DNA of 38,352 nucleotides, from assembly GCA_029573365.1 (NCBI GenBank), contig JAKQGD010000627.1:1-38352 (forward strand), read 5' to 3'. The notes under the pieces were generated by a model, which had not been told where the DNA came from, searched no databases, and saw only the letters and a program-made list of their open reading frames with translations. The position numbers and the translations under genes are program-made. Below, one piece after another: positions 17,415 to 25,149 of the stretch; positions within the stretch are counted from its first letter, which is position 1, and each line of letters opens with the position of its first letter. The DNA is from Bacteroidota bacterium (lineage in GTDB: Bacteria; Bacteroidota; Bacteroidia; Chitinophagales; Saprospiraceae).

Positions 17415-18008
17415 TCAGGTCTCGAGAAGCATAAAGATCCTGTCCATCTCAGCAAAGGACTTAAACCCTGTCTTCTCCTCTTTGCCACCTCTCAGTATCA
17501 AGCCATAAACAGGCAGTTTTTCCAGTATTTCGGAGAGTTCGTCTGCCTGGAAAGGCAGATCCAGGAAAACTTTGTGCTGAAGTGCCAGAGATTGTATCCT
17601 TTTTATGGAGTCGTCATTAAGTGAGGAATAGGGAGTATCGGTGCGTATTACAGGGAATTCGGTGCCGGCGACAGCCTCCCCGGCGATGGTGTTTTCAAAA
17701 ATAAAATCTCTGAAAACAGGTACTCCAAAGCGGCCTGTGTAATCTGCGAGGATGCCAAAATGTACAGCCCCTCCGATGCCGGACTCCAGCAGTTCCCTGA
17801 CCTCAGACTCTTCCTGCCACCCCTCGAATTCAGGGACAATAACAGGCCCCTCTACCCAGGATGCAATTTCTTTGATGCGGGCCGGCGAACAAAAATATTC
17901 AGTACCGGTATTGCAACAAAACCCCAGATAGTCAGCCCCCATCGCGGCAAAATATCTTGCATCTGTCAGGTTTTCCACTTTGCTGACTTTTATCCTGGTT
18001 TTAAGCAT
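17415..18008 (-). CDS. TrpF-like (beta/alpha)8 barrel protein lacking the catalytic cysteine
   Basis: The protein has 197 residues from ATG 18008, which follows a -7 box; the longer frame to 18065 would overlap the divergent gene. The opening KTRIKVSKVENLTDARYFAAMGADYLGF lines up with the phosphoribosylanthranilate isomerase start K-I/V-C-G, followed by GADYxGF. The catalytic Cys is replaced by Ser (S9), and the glycine-rich phosphate loop (GGTG) near the C-terminus is not visible; instead there is GLILRGGKEEKTGFKSF. There is no trp operon around it. It is probably a TrpF paralogue with another or no isomerase activity. Its gene converges on the OmpA gene with a 2-bp gap. Confidence 0.7.
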   Translation of the reverse strand: MLKTRIKVSKVENLTDARYFAAMGADYLGFCCNTGTEYFCSPARIKEIASWVEGPVIVPEFEGWQEESEVRELLESGIGGAVHFGILADYTGRFGVPVFRDFIFENTIAGEAVAGTEFPVIRTDTPYSSLNDDSIKRIQSLALQHKVFLDLPFQADELSEILEKLPVYGLILRGGKEEKTGFKSFAEMDRIFMLLET

Positions 18009-18023
18009 TTGATTAAATTTACG

Positions 18024-18031
18024 CAAAATTA
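18024..18031 (-). promoter_or_regulatory. -7 box for the TrpF-like gene
   Basis: TAATTTTG on the minus strand, 15 nt before the ATG at 18008. It lies in the 31-bp gap between two divergent genes, so its -33 region falls inside the alkyltransferase-like gene. A weaker TAAATTTA for the plus strand is at 18014-18021. Confidence 0.45.
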
Positions 18032-18039
18032 ACATCTCC

Positions 18040-18396
18040 ATGCCTGCCAAAAAGCAAGAACACAAAAAAGATCATTATTTTTCTAGAGTTTATGATGTAA
18101 CCTGTATGGTGCCATATGGCAGAGTTACGACTTACGGGGCGATAGCAGACTATCTGGCACTGGGATCGGCAAGGATGGTAGGATGGGCATTAAACCACTG
18201 CCACTTTGCAGATACAGTCATACCGGCACACCGTGTGGTCAACAGGCTGGGTGAATTGTCAGGCAGGCTTCATTTTGCTACTCCTACACTGATGCAGGAA
18301 CGACTGGAAGCAGAAGGGGTAGAAGTGTCTGAGCATAAAGTCGTAAAAATGAACGAACTGTTCTGGCATCCCAGAGAACTCGACCAGTGGCTTTGA
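18040..18396 (+). CDS. Alkyltransferase-like DNA repair protein (MGMT fold, Cys replaced by Ala)
   Basis: 118 residues, only the DNA-binding half of O6-alkylguanine-DNA alkyltransferase. The helix-turn-helix region VPYGRVTTYGAIADYLALGSARMVGWAL includes the arginine finger (R45). The active-site motif PCHRV is PAHRV at 62-66, with Ala63 in place of the alkyl-accepting Cys. That makes it an alkyltransferase-like protein (ATL), which binds O6-alkylguanine, flips it out and hands the lesion to nucleotide excision repair instead of repairing it. Known ATLs have Trp or Ala at this position. The tail is longer than the MGMT core (EHKVVKMNELFWHPRELDQW). Start is ATG at 18040. Confidence 0.88.
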   Translation: MPAKKQEHKKDHYFSRVYDVTCMVPYGRVTTYGAIADYLALGSARMVGWALNHCHFADTVIPAHRVVNRLGELSGRLHFATPTLMQERLEAEGVEVSEHKVVKMNELFWHPRELDQWL

Positions 18397-18459
18397 ATAC
18401 CAAATACTAAAAAACAAAAAAGGTACACTCAGAAAGATTTTAGATTTTTCCGAACGCAA

Positions 18460-18481
18460 TTGACAGTTTTGTTGTTGTCAA
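18460..18481. promoter_or_regulatory. Inverted repeat upstream of the DUF2147 gene
   Basis: TTGACA (18460-18465) and TGTCAA (18476-18481) are perfect inverted repeats with a 10-nt spacer, 17 nt before the ATG at 18499. It could be an operator or a leader hairpin. No TAnnTTTG box is evident in the 102-bp gap. Confidence 0.3.
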
Positions 18482-18498
18482 AAATAAACAATATTTAC

Positions 18499-18921
18499 AT
18501 GGCAAGAATGATGTTTATGGCACTTTTGTGCTTTGTTATGGTTACTGGTTATGGTCAGAGTCCTTTAGGTGTGTGGAAAAACCTGGATGACACCGACGGC
18601 AAAGAGAAATCCCATATAGAAATCTATGAGCAAAACGGAAAGCTACGGGGCAAAGTCATAAAACTTTTGCCGGCAGCCACAATCACCAGATGTGATAAAT
18701 GCAGTGGTGCTTACAAAGGTAAAAGCCTTGTGGGTCTGGATATTCTGTGGGATATGGAAAAATCAGGCGGACAGTGGGACAATGGCCAAATCATTGACCC
18801 TAAAAATGGTAAAATATACAAGTGCAAAATCAGTCTGGATGGCAATGACAAACTGGATGTTAGAGGATACATGGGAATTTCAGTGTTCGGACGCACTCAG
18901 ACATGGTACAGGGTTAAGTGA
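18499..18921 (+). CDS. DUF2147 family exported protein
   Basis: The protein has 140 residues from ATG 18499; an upstream TTG frame would run through the inverted repeat. It has a signal peptide MARMMFMALLCFVMVTGYGQ, and the mature protein starts SPLGVWKNLDDTDGKEKSHIEIYE, the DUF2147 opening. A CDKC pair at 65-68 and the later GLDILWDMEKSGGQWDNGQIIDPKNGKIYKCKI are also typical. The family is a small beta-barrel periplasmic protein of unknown function; the cysteine pair may form a disulphide or bind metal. It ends FGRTQTWYRVK, as the family does. Confidence 0.9.
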   Translation: MARMMFMALLCFVMVTGYGQSPLGVWKNLDDTDGKEKSHIEIYEQNGKLRGKVIKLLPAATITRCDKCSGAYKGKSLVGLDILWDMEKSGGQWDNGQIIDPKNGKIYKCKISLDGNDKLDVRGYMGISVFGRTQTWYRVK

Positions 18922-19017
18922 GAGCAGCCAGATAAAATATCGGCCTTGACACAATAAAGCAAGGTTCTATGCAGTTAAAGTAGCGTAAAATGTCTGATTA
19001 ACCCATAAATCCAATGC

Positions 19018-19239
19018 ATGACACACGCTTACACTGACACACAAATTATCAGGTTTATTTACAAAGAATGCGACCTCTTCGAAAAGTTCGAAATGGAGTT
19101 TGCCTTTGAGGATGACAGCACTTTGTTTGAACAATACAGAGAACTTAATAAAGGATACAAGACCCTTCCAAAAGTTACGTTTTCTCCTGCCCAAAAAACC
19201 ATAGACAGCATATTGTCTTATGCTGCTTGTCCAAAATAG
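19018..19239 (+). CDS. Small acidic protein of unknown function, 73 aa
   Basis: ATG at 19018. The N-terminus (DTQIIRFIYKECDLFEKFEMEFAFEDD) recalls the short anti-sigma-like or regulatory proteins of Bacteroidota that start with I-R-F/Y-I-Y, and the C-terminus has the segment LPKVTFSPAQKTIDSILSY. It has no signal peptide and no membrane segment. Similar small proteins are, as far as I recall, conserved in Bacteroidota without known function. It ends 3 nt from the convergent murQ gene. The 96-bp gap before it has a weak CCTTG/CAAGG stem near 18944-18965 but no clear promoter. Confidence 0.65.
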   Translation: MTHAYTDTQIIRFIYKECDLFEKFEMEFAFEDDSTLFEQYRELNKGYKTLPKVTFSPAQKTIDSILSYAACPK

Positions 19240-19242
19240 GAT

Positions 19243-20058
19243 TTACTGACCTTTGTGGAGAAAATAATCTATAGCTTTTCGTACAGATCCATGCTGTAAA
19301 AGTAGGCGGTTTGCCTCATCGTAGCCAAGGTTTGTTTTTTCCATCACCATTTTGACACCTCTGTCAATAAGTTTGGTATTTGTCAGCTGCATGTCTACCA
19401 TCTTGTTGTCACGTACCCTGCCTAGGCGTATCATGACACTTGTGGTTATCATGTTAAGCACCATTTTCTGGGCCGTACCTGACTTCATCCGGGTACTCCC
19501 TGTGACGTACTCAGGCCCCACAATCACGGTGACCGGATAATTTGATACCTTTGAAACCGGAGCATCAGGATTGCAGGTAATACTGCCTGTGACAATGCCA
19601 AGTTGCCCGGCGGTTTTGAGGCCGTTTATAACATAAGGAGTCGTACCGGATGCAGCTATGCCTATGAGTACATCTTTTTCAGAAATAGAGTACGGCTGAA
19701 GGTCCTTCCAGGCTTGTTCCGGGTCATCTTCGGCATTTTCTACAGAATTTCTGAGGGCTGTATCCCCACCGGCTATCAGACCTATGACCAGGGATTTGGG
19801 CACACCATAGGTCGGAGGACATTCGGACGCATCGAGGACTCCAAGTCTGCCCGAGGTACCTGCCCCTATATAAAACAAGCGTCCACCATTCTTTAATTTG
19901 TCAACTATAGCCTCAACCAGTGCTTCAATCTGAGGAATAGCCTCCTTTACGGCCACGGCTACTTTTTGGTCCTCGGAATTGATATCAGTAAGTATTTCTC
20001 TGATCGGCTTGAGTTCCAGATTTCTGTAAAGTGAAGGTTCCTCTGTTATTTTCCGCAT
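19243..20058 (-). CDS. murQ: N-acetylmuramic acid 6-phosphate etherase
   Basis: The 271-residue cytoplasmic SIS-domain enzyme cleaves the lactyl ether of MurNAc-6-phosphate to GlcNAc-6-phosphate and lactate, in cell wall recycling or MurNAc use. The sugar-phosphate loop FYIGAGTSGRLGVLDASECPPTYG (from residue 62) contains the catalytic glutamate of the family (E79), and a second conserved glutamate lies in VENAEDD (E110). The C-terminal segment STRMKSGTAQKMVLNMITT is diagnostic. It is about 25 residues shorter at the N-terminus than E. coli MurQ. Its ATG overlaps the TAA of the upstream symporter gene (TAATG), so translation is coupled. Confidence 0.95.
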   Translation of the reverse strand: MRKITEEPSLYRNLELKPIREILTDINSEDQKVAVAVKEAIPQIEALVEAIVDKLKNGGRLFYIGAGTSGRLGVLDASECPPTYGVPKSLVIGLIAGGDTALRNSVENAEDDPEQAWKDLQPYSISEKDVLIGIAASGTTPYVINGLKTAGQLGIVTGSITCNPDAPVSKVSNYPVTVIVGPEYVTGSTRMKSGTAQKMVLNMITTSVMIRLGRVRDNKMVDMQLTNTKLIDRGVKMVMEKTNLGYDEANRLLLQHGSVRKAIDYFLHKGQ

Positions 20059-21578
20059 TATATATCAGATTTTTTTGATATGGCCCAAAGCCCTGCAAAG
20101 GTAAGCATTCCATTGAGTATGAGGATTTCAATACCTAGCTTGAAGTTGCCAAAAATGATACCTGTGGTAGATGTCAACCAGGATGCTACAGGGTCAGTAA
20201 TGCCAAGTTTTCTGATAAACCAATCCGAATTATTTACCATATCCAGACACAGAATGAGTACCGGAGAAAGAAGACAAACCCAAATCGCAAGGTGGTCCCG
20301 TATTTTTCTGCGGGTAAATATACCGAAGGCAAACATGCCCAAAAGTGGCCCATAGGTGTAGCCCGCCAGCTTCAGGATGACATCGATTATGGACTTGTCG
20401 TCTATCCATTTAAAAATGAGAACCAGCACAAAAAATATCATCGCAAATGTCAGGTGCACCTTCAGGCGTTTTCGCTTTTTTACGTCATCAGAAGACAATG
20501 TATCCTTTTGAATACCCAGGATGTCTATGCAGAAGGAAGAGGTCATGGCAGTAAGAGCACCGTCTGCACTTGGGAAAAGAGCTGAAATCAGCCCGATGAT
20601 AAAAATTATGCCTATGGCACCGGATAAATGGTTGCCCAGGGCGATGCCGGGAAATATATCATCACCTTTTAACTCCAGACCGTTGTGGGCAGCAAACAGG
20701 TAGAGCAGTCCCCCCAACAGCAGGAAAAGAATATTGACCACCAGGAGGATAAAAGAGAGTGTGACTACGTTTTTCTGGCTTCCGCCAAGGGTACGGACGC
20801 TGATGTTTTTTTGCATCATTTCCTGGTCCAGTCCGGTCATGGTGATGGTGATAAACGCACCGCCAAGGATTTGCTTAAGAAAAAATCCGGATGAGTTGAT
20901 ATCTGTATTAAACATGCGGGTGTATCCTTCTTTGCCAAGGACAGAAAAGACCTGGGTCAGGTTTAGGTCCAGTTTGTCCATCAATGCCCACGTACATATA
21001 AGCATACCTCCCAGCATAAATGATGTCTGTAGTGTGTCCGTATAGACGATGGTTTTGACTCCACCTTCGAAGGTATAAAGCAGGATCAGCACCAGAATGA
21101 TAAAAGTGGTCAGGATGAACGGTATACCCATGGAATCCAGGATAAACACCTGAAGAATATTGATAACCAGATACATGCGGGCCGTCGCACCCAGCGATCG
21201 TGAGATGATAAAAAACAAAGCTCCGGTTCTGTAGGATACCGGCCCAAACCGCTCTTCCAAAAACCGGTAAATAGATGTAAGCTGCATCCTGTAATACAAG
21301 GGCAGAAGGATGAAGGCAATAGCAAAATAACCGATAAAATAACCGATAACCACCTGATAATACCCAAAACCACCTGAGCCCACTGTGCCGGGAACACTTA
21401 CAAAAGTCACTCCGCTCAGTGACGTGCCTACCATACCAAAAGCCACAAGTTTCCAGTTGCTGTTTCTATTGCCTATAAAAAAGGCATCATTAGACGAATT
21501 TCGGGAGGTATACCAGGCTACTGCCAATAACAGTAAAAAGTAACCAGAAACAAATAATAATAAAAGCTGGGGAGACAT
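20058..21578 (-). CDS. Sodium:solute symporter (SSS family), coupled to murQ
   Basis: I chose the ATG at 21578 (506 aa, MSPQLLLLFVSGYFLLLLAVAWY), which puts the first helix at the N-terminus as in the family. An ATG 23 codons upstream (21647) is possible, but a -7-like TATCTTGT at 21615-21608 lies between the two. About 13 helices are visible. SSS signatures include FGMVGTSLSGVTFVSVPG, ITMTGLDQEMMQKN, GLISALFPSADGALTA and FAFGIFTRRKIRDH. The stop overlaps the murQ start (TAATG), which suggests the imported solute feeds MurQ: MurNAc, anhydro-MurNAc or a related amino sugar. No kinase gene is next to it, so phosphorylation must be encoded elsewhere. The substrate is inferred from context only. 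Confidence 0.88.
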   Translation of the reverse strand: MSPQLLLLFVSGYFLLLLAVAWYTSRNSSNDAFFIGNRNSNWKLVAFGMVGTSLSGVTFVSVPGTVGSGGFGYYQVVIGYFIGYFAIAFILLPLYYRMQLTSIYRFLEERFGPVSYRTGALFFIISRSLGATARMYLVINILQVFILDSMGIPFILTTFIILVLILLYTFEGGVKTIVYTDTLQTSFMLGGMLICTWALMDKLDLNLTQVFSVLGKEGYTRMFNTDINSSGFFLKQILGGAFITITMTGLDQEMMQKNISVRTLGGSQKNVVTLSFILLVVNILFLLLGGLLYLFAAHNGLELKGDDIFPGIALGNHLSGAIGIIFIIGLISALFPSADGALTAMTSSFCIDILGIQKDTLSSDDVKKRKRLKVHLTFAMIFFVLVLIFKWIDDKSIIDVILKLAGYTYGPLLGMFAFGIFTRRKIRDHLAIWVCLLSPVLILCLDMVNNSDWFIRKLGITDPVASWLTSTTGIIFGNFKLGIEILILNGMLTFAGLWAISKKSDI

Positions 21579-21699
21579 TTTCCGTAAGGCTGATTTACAA
21601 GTACCGCACAAGATATCGGTAAAAGACGAATGAGTGAAATTTATCATTTAAAAAAAATTGGAAGCATCCTCCCTGTACTTTAACCAAAATCACCCTTCC

Positions 21700-21717
21700 A
21701 TATGATGTCTATCACAT
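21700..21717. promoter_or_regulatory. Possible Crp/Fnr-type operator between the symporter and tyrosine phenol-lyase genes
   Basis: ATATGAT-GTCT-ATCACAT has the 7-4-7 layout of the two better palindromes found near the nos genes, with the core TGAT-N4-ATCA exact. Its centre is 45 nt upstream of the centre of the -7 box of the lyase gene, one helical turn further than at the nos sites. It could also act on the divergent symporter-murQ pair. Confidence 0.3.
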
Positions 21718-21749
21718 GTGTTGCAAAACAATTCCGGCCGACTAAGAGG

Positions 21750-21783
21750 TAGATTTGTAATTTAAAATTGGTCGAAAGACCAA
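21750..21783 (+). promoter_or_regulatory. -7 box and 5' leader hairpin of the tyrosine phenol-lyase gene
   Basis: TAGATTTG (21750-21757) fits TAnnTTTG. Just downstream, TTGGTC-GAAA-GACCAA (21768-21783) forms a perfect 6-bp stem capped by a GNRA tetraloop, placed near the 5' end of the mRNA and 18 nt before the ATG. Such a hairpin could stabilise the transcript. Confidence 0.45.
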
Positions 21784-21801
21784 AATATTAAAATCAAAAT
21801 T

Positions 21802-23178
21802 ATGAACCACAAAAGATCCTGGGCAGAACCATATAAGATTAAAATGGTCGAACTGCTCAAAATGACCTCCGAAAAAGACAGAAAAAGAGCCATTAAGGAA
21901 GCGGGAAACAATACCTTCCTGTTAAAATCAGAAGATGTATACATAGATTTGCTGACCGACAGTGGCACCAATGCCATGAGTGATCGTCAGTGGAGTGCTT
22001 TTATGATGGGCGACGAAGCGTACGCTGGAAGTAAAAGTTTTTACAATATGGAAAAGGCCATTCAAAAGTATTATGGATACAAATATGTGGTTCCGACACA
22101 TCAGGGAAGGGGGGCAGAAAATATACTTTCAAAAATACTTATCAGGCAGGGAGACGTCGTCCCCGGCAACATGTATTTTACTACGACAAGGCTGCATCAG
22201 GAGTTGGCCGGTGGAACATTTAAGGACATCATCATCGACGAAGCCCATGATCCGCTAAGTGAACACCCCTTTAAGGGAAATGTGGACCTTGATAAGCTGG
22301 ATGCATTGGTTAAAACATACGGTGCGGACAAAATTCCTTATGTCAGTATTGCAACCAATGTCAATATGGCCGGCGGCCAGCCCATCAGCATGGAGAATCT
22401 CAGGAGTCTGAGAGAATATACGCAAAGACACGGCATACGCATCATCCACGATATGACAAGGGTCGCCGAAAACGCCTACTTCATCCAGCAAAGAGAAGAA
22501 GGATACAAACAAAAAACCATAGCGGAAATAGTCAGGGAAATATGCAGTTACACTGACGGTGCTACCATGTCTGCTAAAAAGGATGCACTGGTAAATATAG
22601 GTGGGTTTATGGCTACCAATGAGTGGGACGTTTATGAAGAGGCCCGCAACCTCGTCGTTGTCTACGAAGGGTTGCACACATACGGAGGTCTCGCAGGCCG
22701 GGACATGGAAGCCATAGCAGTAGGCATAGCCGAAAGCCTGGACGATAACCACCAGCACGCCAGGGTAGGGCAGGTGGAATATCTGGGACATAAGATGATG
22801 GAATACAACATACCCATTGTAAAGCCTGTAGGTGGCCATGGCATTTTTGTGGATGCCAAAACATTTTTGCCTCACCTTACACAGGACCAGTTTCCGGCAC
22901 AGAGCCTGGCAGCAGAAGTATACACAGATTCCGGGGTGAGAACCATGGAAAGAGGTATCGTATCTGCGGGCAGGAAGCCCGACGGGACCAATTACTACCC
23001 TAATCTCGAGCTTGTAAGATTTACCATACCCAGGCGGGTTTATACGCAGGCACACATGGATGTGATAGCAGAATCGGTGGCCAATGTGTATGATCGCCGC
23101 AAAAAGATCAGAGGCCTGAAAATGGTTTATGAGCCTAAATATCTAAGGTTTTTCCAGGCCCGATTTGAAAAATTGTAA
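21802..23178 (+). CDS. tpl: Tyrosine phenol-lyase (beta-tyrosinase)
   Basis: 458 residues, PLP-dependent; splits L-tyrosine into phenol, pyruvate and ammonia. It belongs to the tryptophanase/TPL family, and the residues that separate the two are all of TPL type. Numbering is offset by +3 from Citrobacter TPL. They are Y74 (Y71), T127 (T124; Asp in tryptophanase), D217 (D214), R220 (R217), the PLP lysine K260 (K257, SAKKD), R384 (R381, TMERG) and F451 (F448, LRFFQARF; His in tryptophanase). The motifs SGTNAMSDRQW, PTHQGRGAEN and IPRRVYTQAHMD are nearly identical to known enzymes. The protein is cytoplasmic. Start is ATG at 21802. It is the only gene of its transcript, with a leader hairpin and a possible Crp/Fnr site. 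Confidence 0.93.
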   Translation: MNHKRSWAEPYKIKMVELLKMTSEKDRKRAIKEAGNNTFLLKSEDVYIDLLTDSGTNAMSDRQWSAFMMGDEAYAGSKSFYNMEKAIQKYYGYKYVVPTHQGRGAENILSKILIRQGDVVPGNMYFTTTRLHQELAGGTFKDIIIDEAHDPLSEHPFKGNVDLDKLDALVKTYGADKIPYVSIATNVNMAGGQPISMENLRSLREYTQRHGIRIIHDMTRVAENAYFIQQREEGYKQKTIAEIVREICSYTDGATMSAKKDALVNIGGFMATNEWDVYEEARNLVVVYEGLHTYGGLAGRDMEAIAVGIAESLDDNHQHARVGQVEYLGHKMMEYNIPIVKPVGGHGIFVDAKTFLPHLTQDQFPAQSLAAEVYTDSGVRTMERGIVSAGRKPDGTNYYPNLELVRFTIPRRVYTQAHMDVIAESVANVYDRRKKIRGLKMVYEPKYLRFFQARFEKL

Positions 23179-23233
23179 ATTACCTAAAGAGCAAGGAAAT
23201 GAAGTTTTAGGGCTTAGCCTTTAATAATTTTGA

Positions 23234-23241
23234 TATCTTTG
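23234..23241 (+). promoter_or_regulatory. -7 box for the Rrf2 regulator gene
   Basis: TATCTTTG matches TAnnTTTG and lies 16 nt before the ATG at 23258. The region upstream is T-rich but has no strong -33 element. Confidence 0.45.
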
Positions 23242-23257
23242 TGAGAAGCCTTAATGT

Positions 23258-23689
23258 ATGTTTTCCAAAACTTGTCAGTATGGTATCAGGGCAGCTATTT
23301 TTATTGCCTGTGAGTCCCTCCGCGGCAACAGAGTAAGTCTGGAAAAAGTATCCCTAAAAATCCTTTCACCGGAAGCATTTACGGCAAAGATTCTGCAGAA
23401 ACTTGTAAAAAATAAAATCATCAGATCTGTCAAAGGGCCCGGAGGTGGATTTGAGGCAGACTTGACCAGACTGCCTGCTATATCGCTGAGGCATATTGTT
23501 GAAGCACTGGATGGAGAGGGGCTTACAAAATGCAGTCTTGGCCTAAATGAATGCTCTGACACATATCCCTGCCCTTTTCATCATTCGTACAAGCCGGTAA
23601 AGGATAAACTGATACAGTTATTAAATAAAACTACTCTTGGCGATCTGGCAGGGACTTTTGATGGGGGCGAAACTTTTCTAAAACTGTAA
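23258..23689 (+). CDS. Rrf2 family transcriptional regulator with a probable Fe-S cluster site
   Basis: 143 residues. The N-terminal winged helix is typical (FSKTCQYGIRAAIFIA, SPEAFTAKILQKLVKNKIIRSVKGPGGGFEADL). The C-terminal part carries three cysteines, C92, C99 and C105 (C-x6-C-x5-C), followed by PFHH. The histidine at 108 sits three residues after the last cysteine, like the ligand His107 of IscR. NsrR and IscR use such cysteines to hold a cluster that senses nitric oxide or Fe-S status. The spacing is one residue longer than in IscR. The nos genes start 2 kb away, so an NsrR-like role in sensing NO is possible but not shown. Confidence 0.85.
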   Translation: MFSKTCQYGIRAAIFIACESLRGNRVSLEKVSLKILSPEAFTAKILQKLVKNKIIRSVKGPGGGFEADLTRLPAISLRHIVEALDGEGLTKCSLGLNECSDTYPCPFHHSYKPVKDKLIQLLNKTTLGDLAGTFDGGETFLKL

Positions 23690-23700
23690 TAACACAAATT

Positions 23701-23729
23701 AAAAAGGCCTCCCATCGGGAAGCCTTTTT
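23701..23729. terminator. Bidirectional rho-independent terminator
   Basis: AAAAAGGC-c-TCCC pairs with GGGA-a-GCCTTTTT around a 3-nt loop, with one mismatch. A-tracts and T-tracts on both sides serve the convergent Rrf2 (plus) and haloperoxidase-like (minus) genes. Confidence 0.85.
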
Positions 23730-23745
23730 CTAAGCCAATGAAAAG

Positions 23746-25149
23746 TTATTTTTTCCAGGGGAGCCTGTTGACCGACCTCCCTATTTCGGTGCCGTATCGC
23801 ACTCCTTCTTCAGCATCCATCCTGTAATGTACTCCCAGAGGTACCCTTGACCAGGCGTTTTCGAGGGCCATTTCGTATAAGCTGCTGAATGTCCTGGGAT
23901 ATCCGCTAAACTCTGCTCTGTTTTTGTGACAGTTGTCAGTCATTCCGTAGGAGTATCCAAAAACGCTGGCCAGGGCCTCAGCGGCTGCAGCACCAAAGGT
24001 AGCATGGCCTGAAGGATAAGCCGGGAATGACGGAGAAATACCGCTATCACCGGTAAGCGGGTTGTCAAGGTTTGGTTCCCAGCTCGGATCTATAAGTCTT
24101 TTTATATAGGTTTCAGGCCTTTCGAGGTTATAGAAATATTTGGAGTTCCATGCACCGATGGCGGCATCGTGCAAAGCCATGCTTACCTTGGCATTTGCAA
24201 CAATGGCCTCTTCAAGGTTTGCATTTTCGTTGACATAAACCTGATCGGCAATAGCAAGCCATCTGCTGGGAGGGCTGAAGGTAAGCCCCAGCAGGTCGTC
24301 GCTCCAGAATTCGCCCACCCATTCTGTCTGGTATGACAGCGAAGGAGTGTTTTGAGCCATCACTTCCAAAGCCTGTACATATAAGCCTGAGCCAGGAGTT
24401 TCGCTGTATTCACCTACATAGTCCTTATAAGAGCGGCAGACTTTGAGATCATTTTTAATGGCAAGAGTTTTACCTTTACCCCAGTAGGGAAACATGCCTT
24501 CGCCGGGTCCTGGTACAGTAGGCACCCATGCTCCGGGCTCATTGATACGATCCCGCCATACATTTTCCTTGAATGGATCTTTGTATCCGTCAAACGTAGC
24601 GGCATCACTTTTCATCCATTCCCAGACAGCAGCGGCTACGGTTTCGCCATGGTTTTTGGAGAGGTAATATGTTTCCTGACTTGTTTCAGTTATAAAGACT
24701 TTTTCATTTTTTTCAAACAGGGCCTTGATTTTGTCATATTTTTCTGCAGGAACCTGGACAAATAATTTTGTCATAAGATAATATTGTGCACTGTTGACCA
24801 CGGCAGGCCAATAATACTCTTTACCGGATTGTGCCTGAGGAACTGTAAATCCTGGATATAAATGGGCCAAAGATTCATACCCGGGCATACCATTTATGCA
24901 GGCTTCATAGGAAGCCATTCCAAGGTAACCCAAGGCATTTGCCGTAGGGCAGGGTCTGTACCCTTCGGCGTATCTTTCTACTTCCAGAAAGAGGTCGTTC
25001 CATTCGTGGATGATGCGATAGTCAAATTTATCGACTGTTTTTGAGGTAATCTGGTCCGAGTCTCCAGCATCTTTTTTACAGGAGGGAACAGTAATCATTG
25101 TTGCCAGTACAAACAACATTAAAAATAAGGGGTAAAATCGTGTCTTCAT
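23746..25149 (-). CDS. Vanadium-dependent haloperoxidase / PAP2-type phosphatase lipoprotein
   Basis: 467 residues from ATG 25149; a TTG nine codons upstream falls in the promoter and is rejected. The N-terminal signal ends VPSCKKD, with the lipidated cysteine at 24. The vanadate or phosphate pocket of the superfamily is complete: K-x6-RP (K337, R344; KYFYNLERP), PSGH (379-382) and SR-x3-G-x-H-x3-D (R435, H441; SRVPLGVHYRMD). Proteins of this type are either haloperoxidases holding vanadate or acid phosphatases; sequence alone does not decide. It is anchored in the periplasm or outer membrane. It converges with the Rrf2 gene at a shared terminator and has its own promoter. Confidence 0.88.
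   Translation of the reverse strand: MKTRFYPLFLMLFVLATMITVPSCKKDAGDSDQITSKTVDKFDYRIIHEWNDLFLEVERYAEGYRPCPTANALGYLGMASYEACINGMPGYESLAHLYPGFTVPQAQSGKEYYWPAVVNSAQYYLMTKLFVQVPAEKYDKIKALFEKNEKVFITETSQETYYLSKNHGETVAAAVWEWMKSDAATFDGYKDPFKENVWRDRINEPGAWVPTVPGPGEGMFPYWGKGKTLAIKNDLKVCRSYKDYVGEYSETPGSGLYVQALEVMAQNTPSLSYQTEWVGEFWSDDLLGLTFSPPSRWLAIADQVYVNENANLEEAIVANAKVSMALHDAAIGAWNSKYFYNLERPETYIKRLIDPSWEPNLDNPLTGDSGISPSFPAYPSGHATFGAAAAEALASVFGYSYGMTDNCHKNRAEFSGYPRTFSSLYEMALENAWSRVPLGVHYRMDAEEGVRYGTEIGRSVNRLPWKK

Noticed and set aside
18009..18065. 19-residue extension of the TrpF-like gene
   Set aside because: It overlaps the divergent alkyltransferase-like gene and the -7 box; the family starts at the ATG at 18008.
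22255..23055. 266-aa reading frame antisense to tyrosine phenol-lyase
   Set aside because: The sense strand encodes a fully conserved enzyme; the antisense frame has odd composition (many Cys, His, Tyr) and no recognisable motif.
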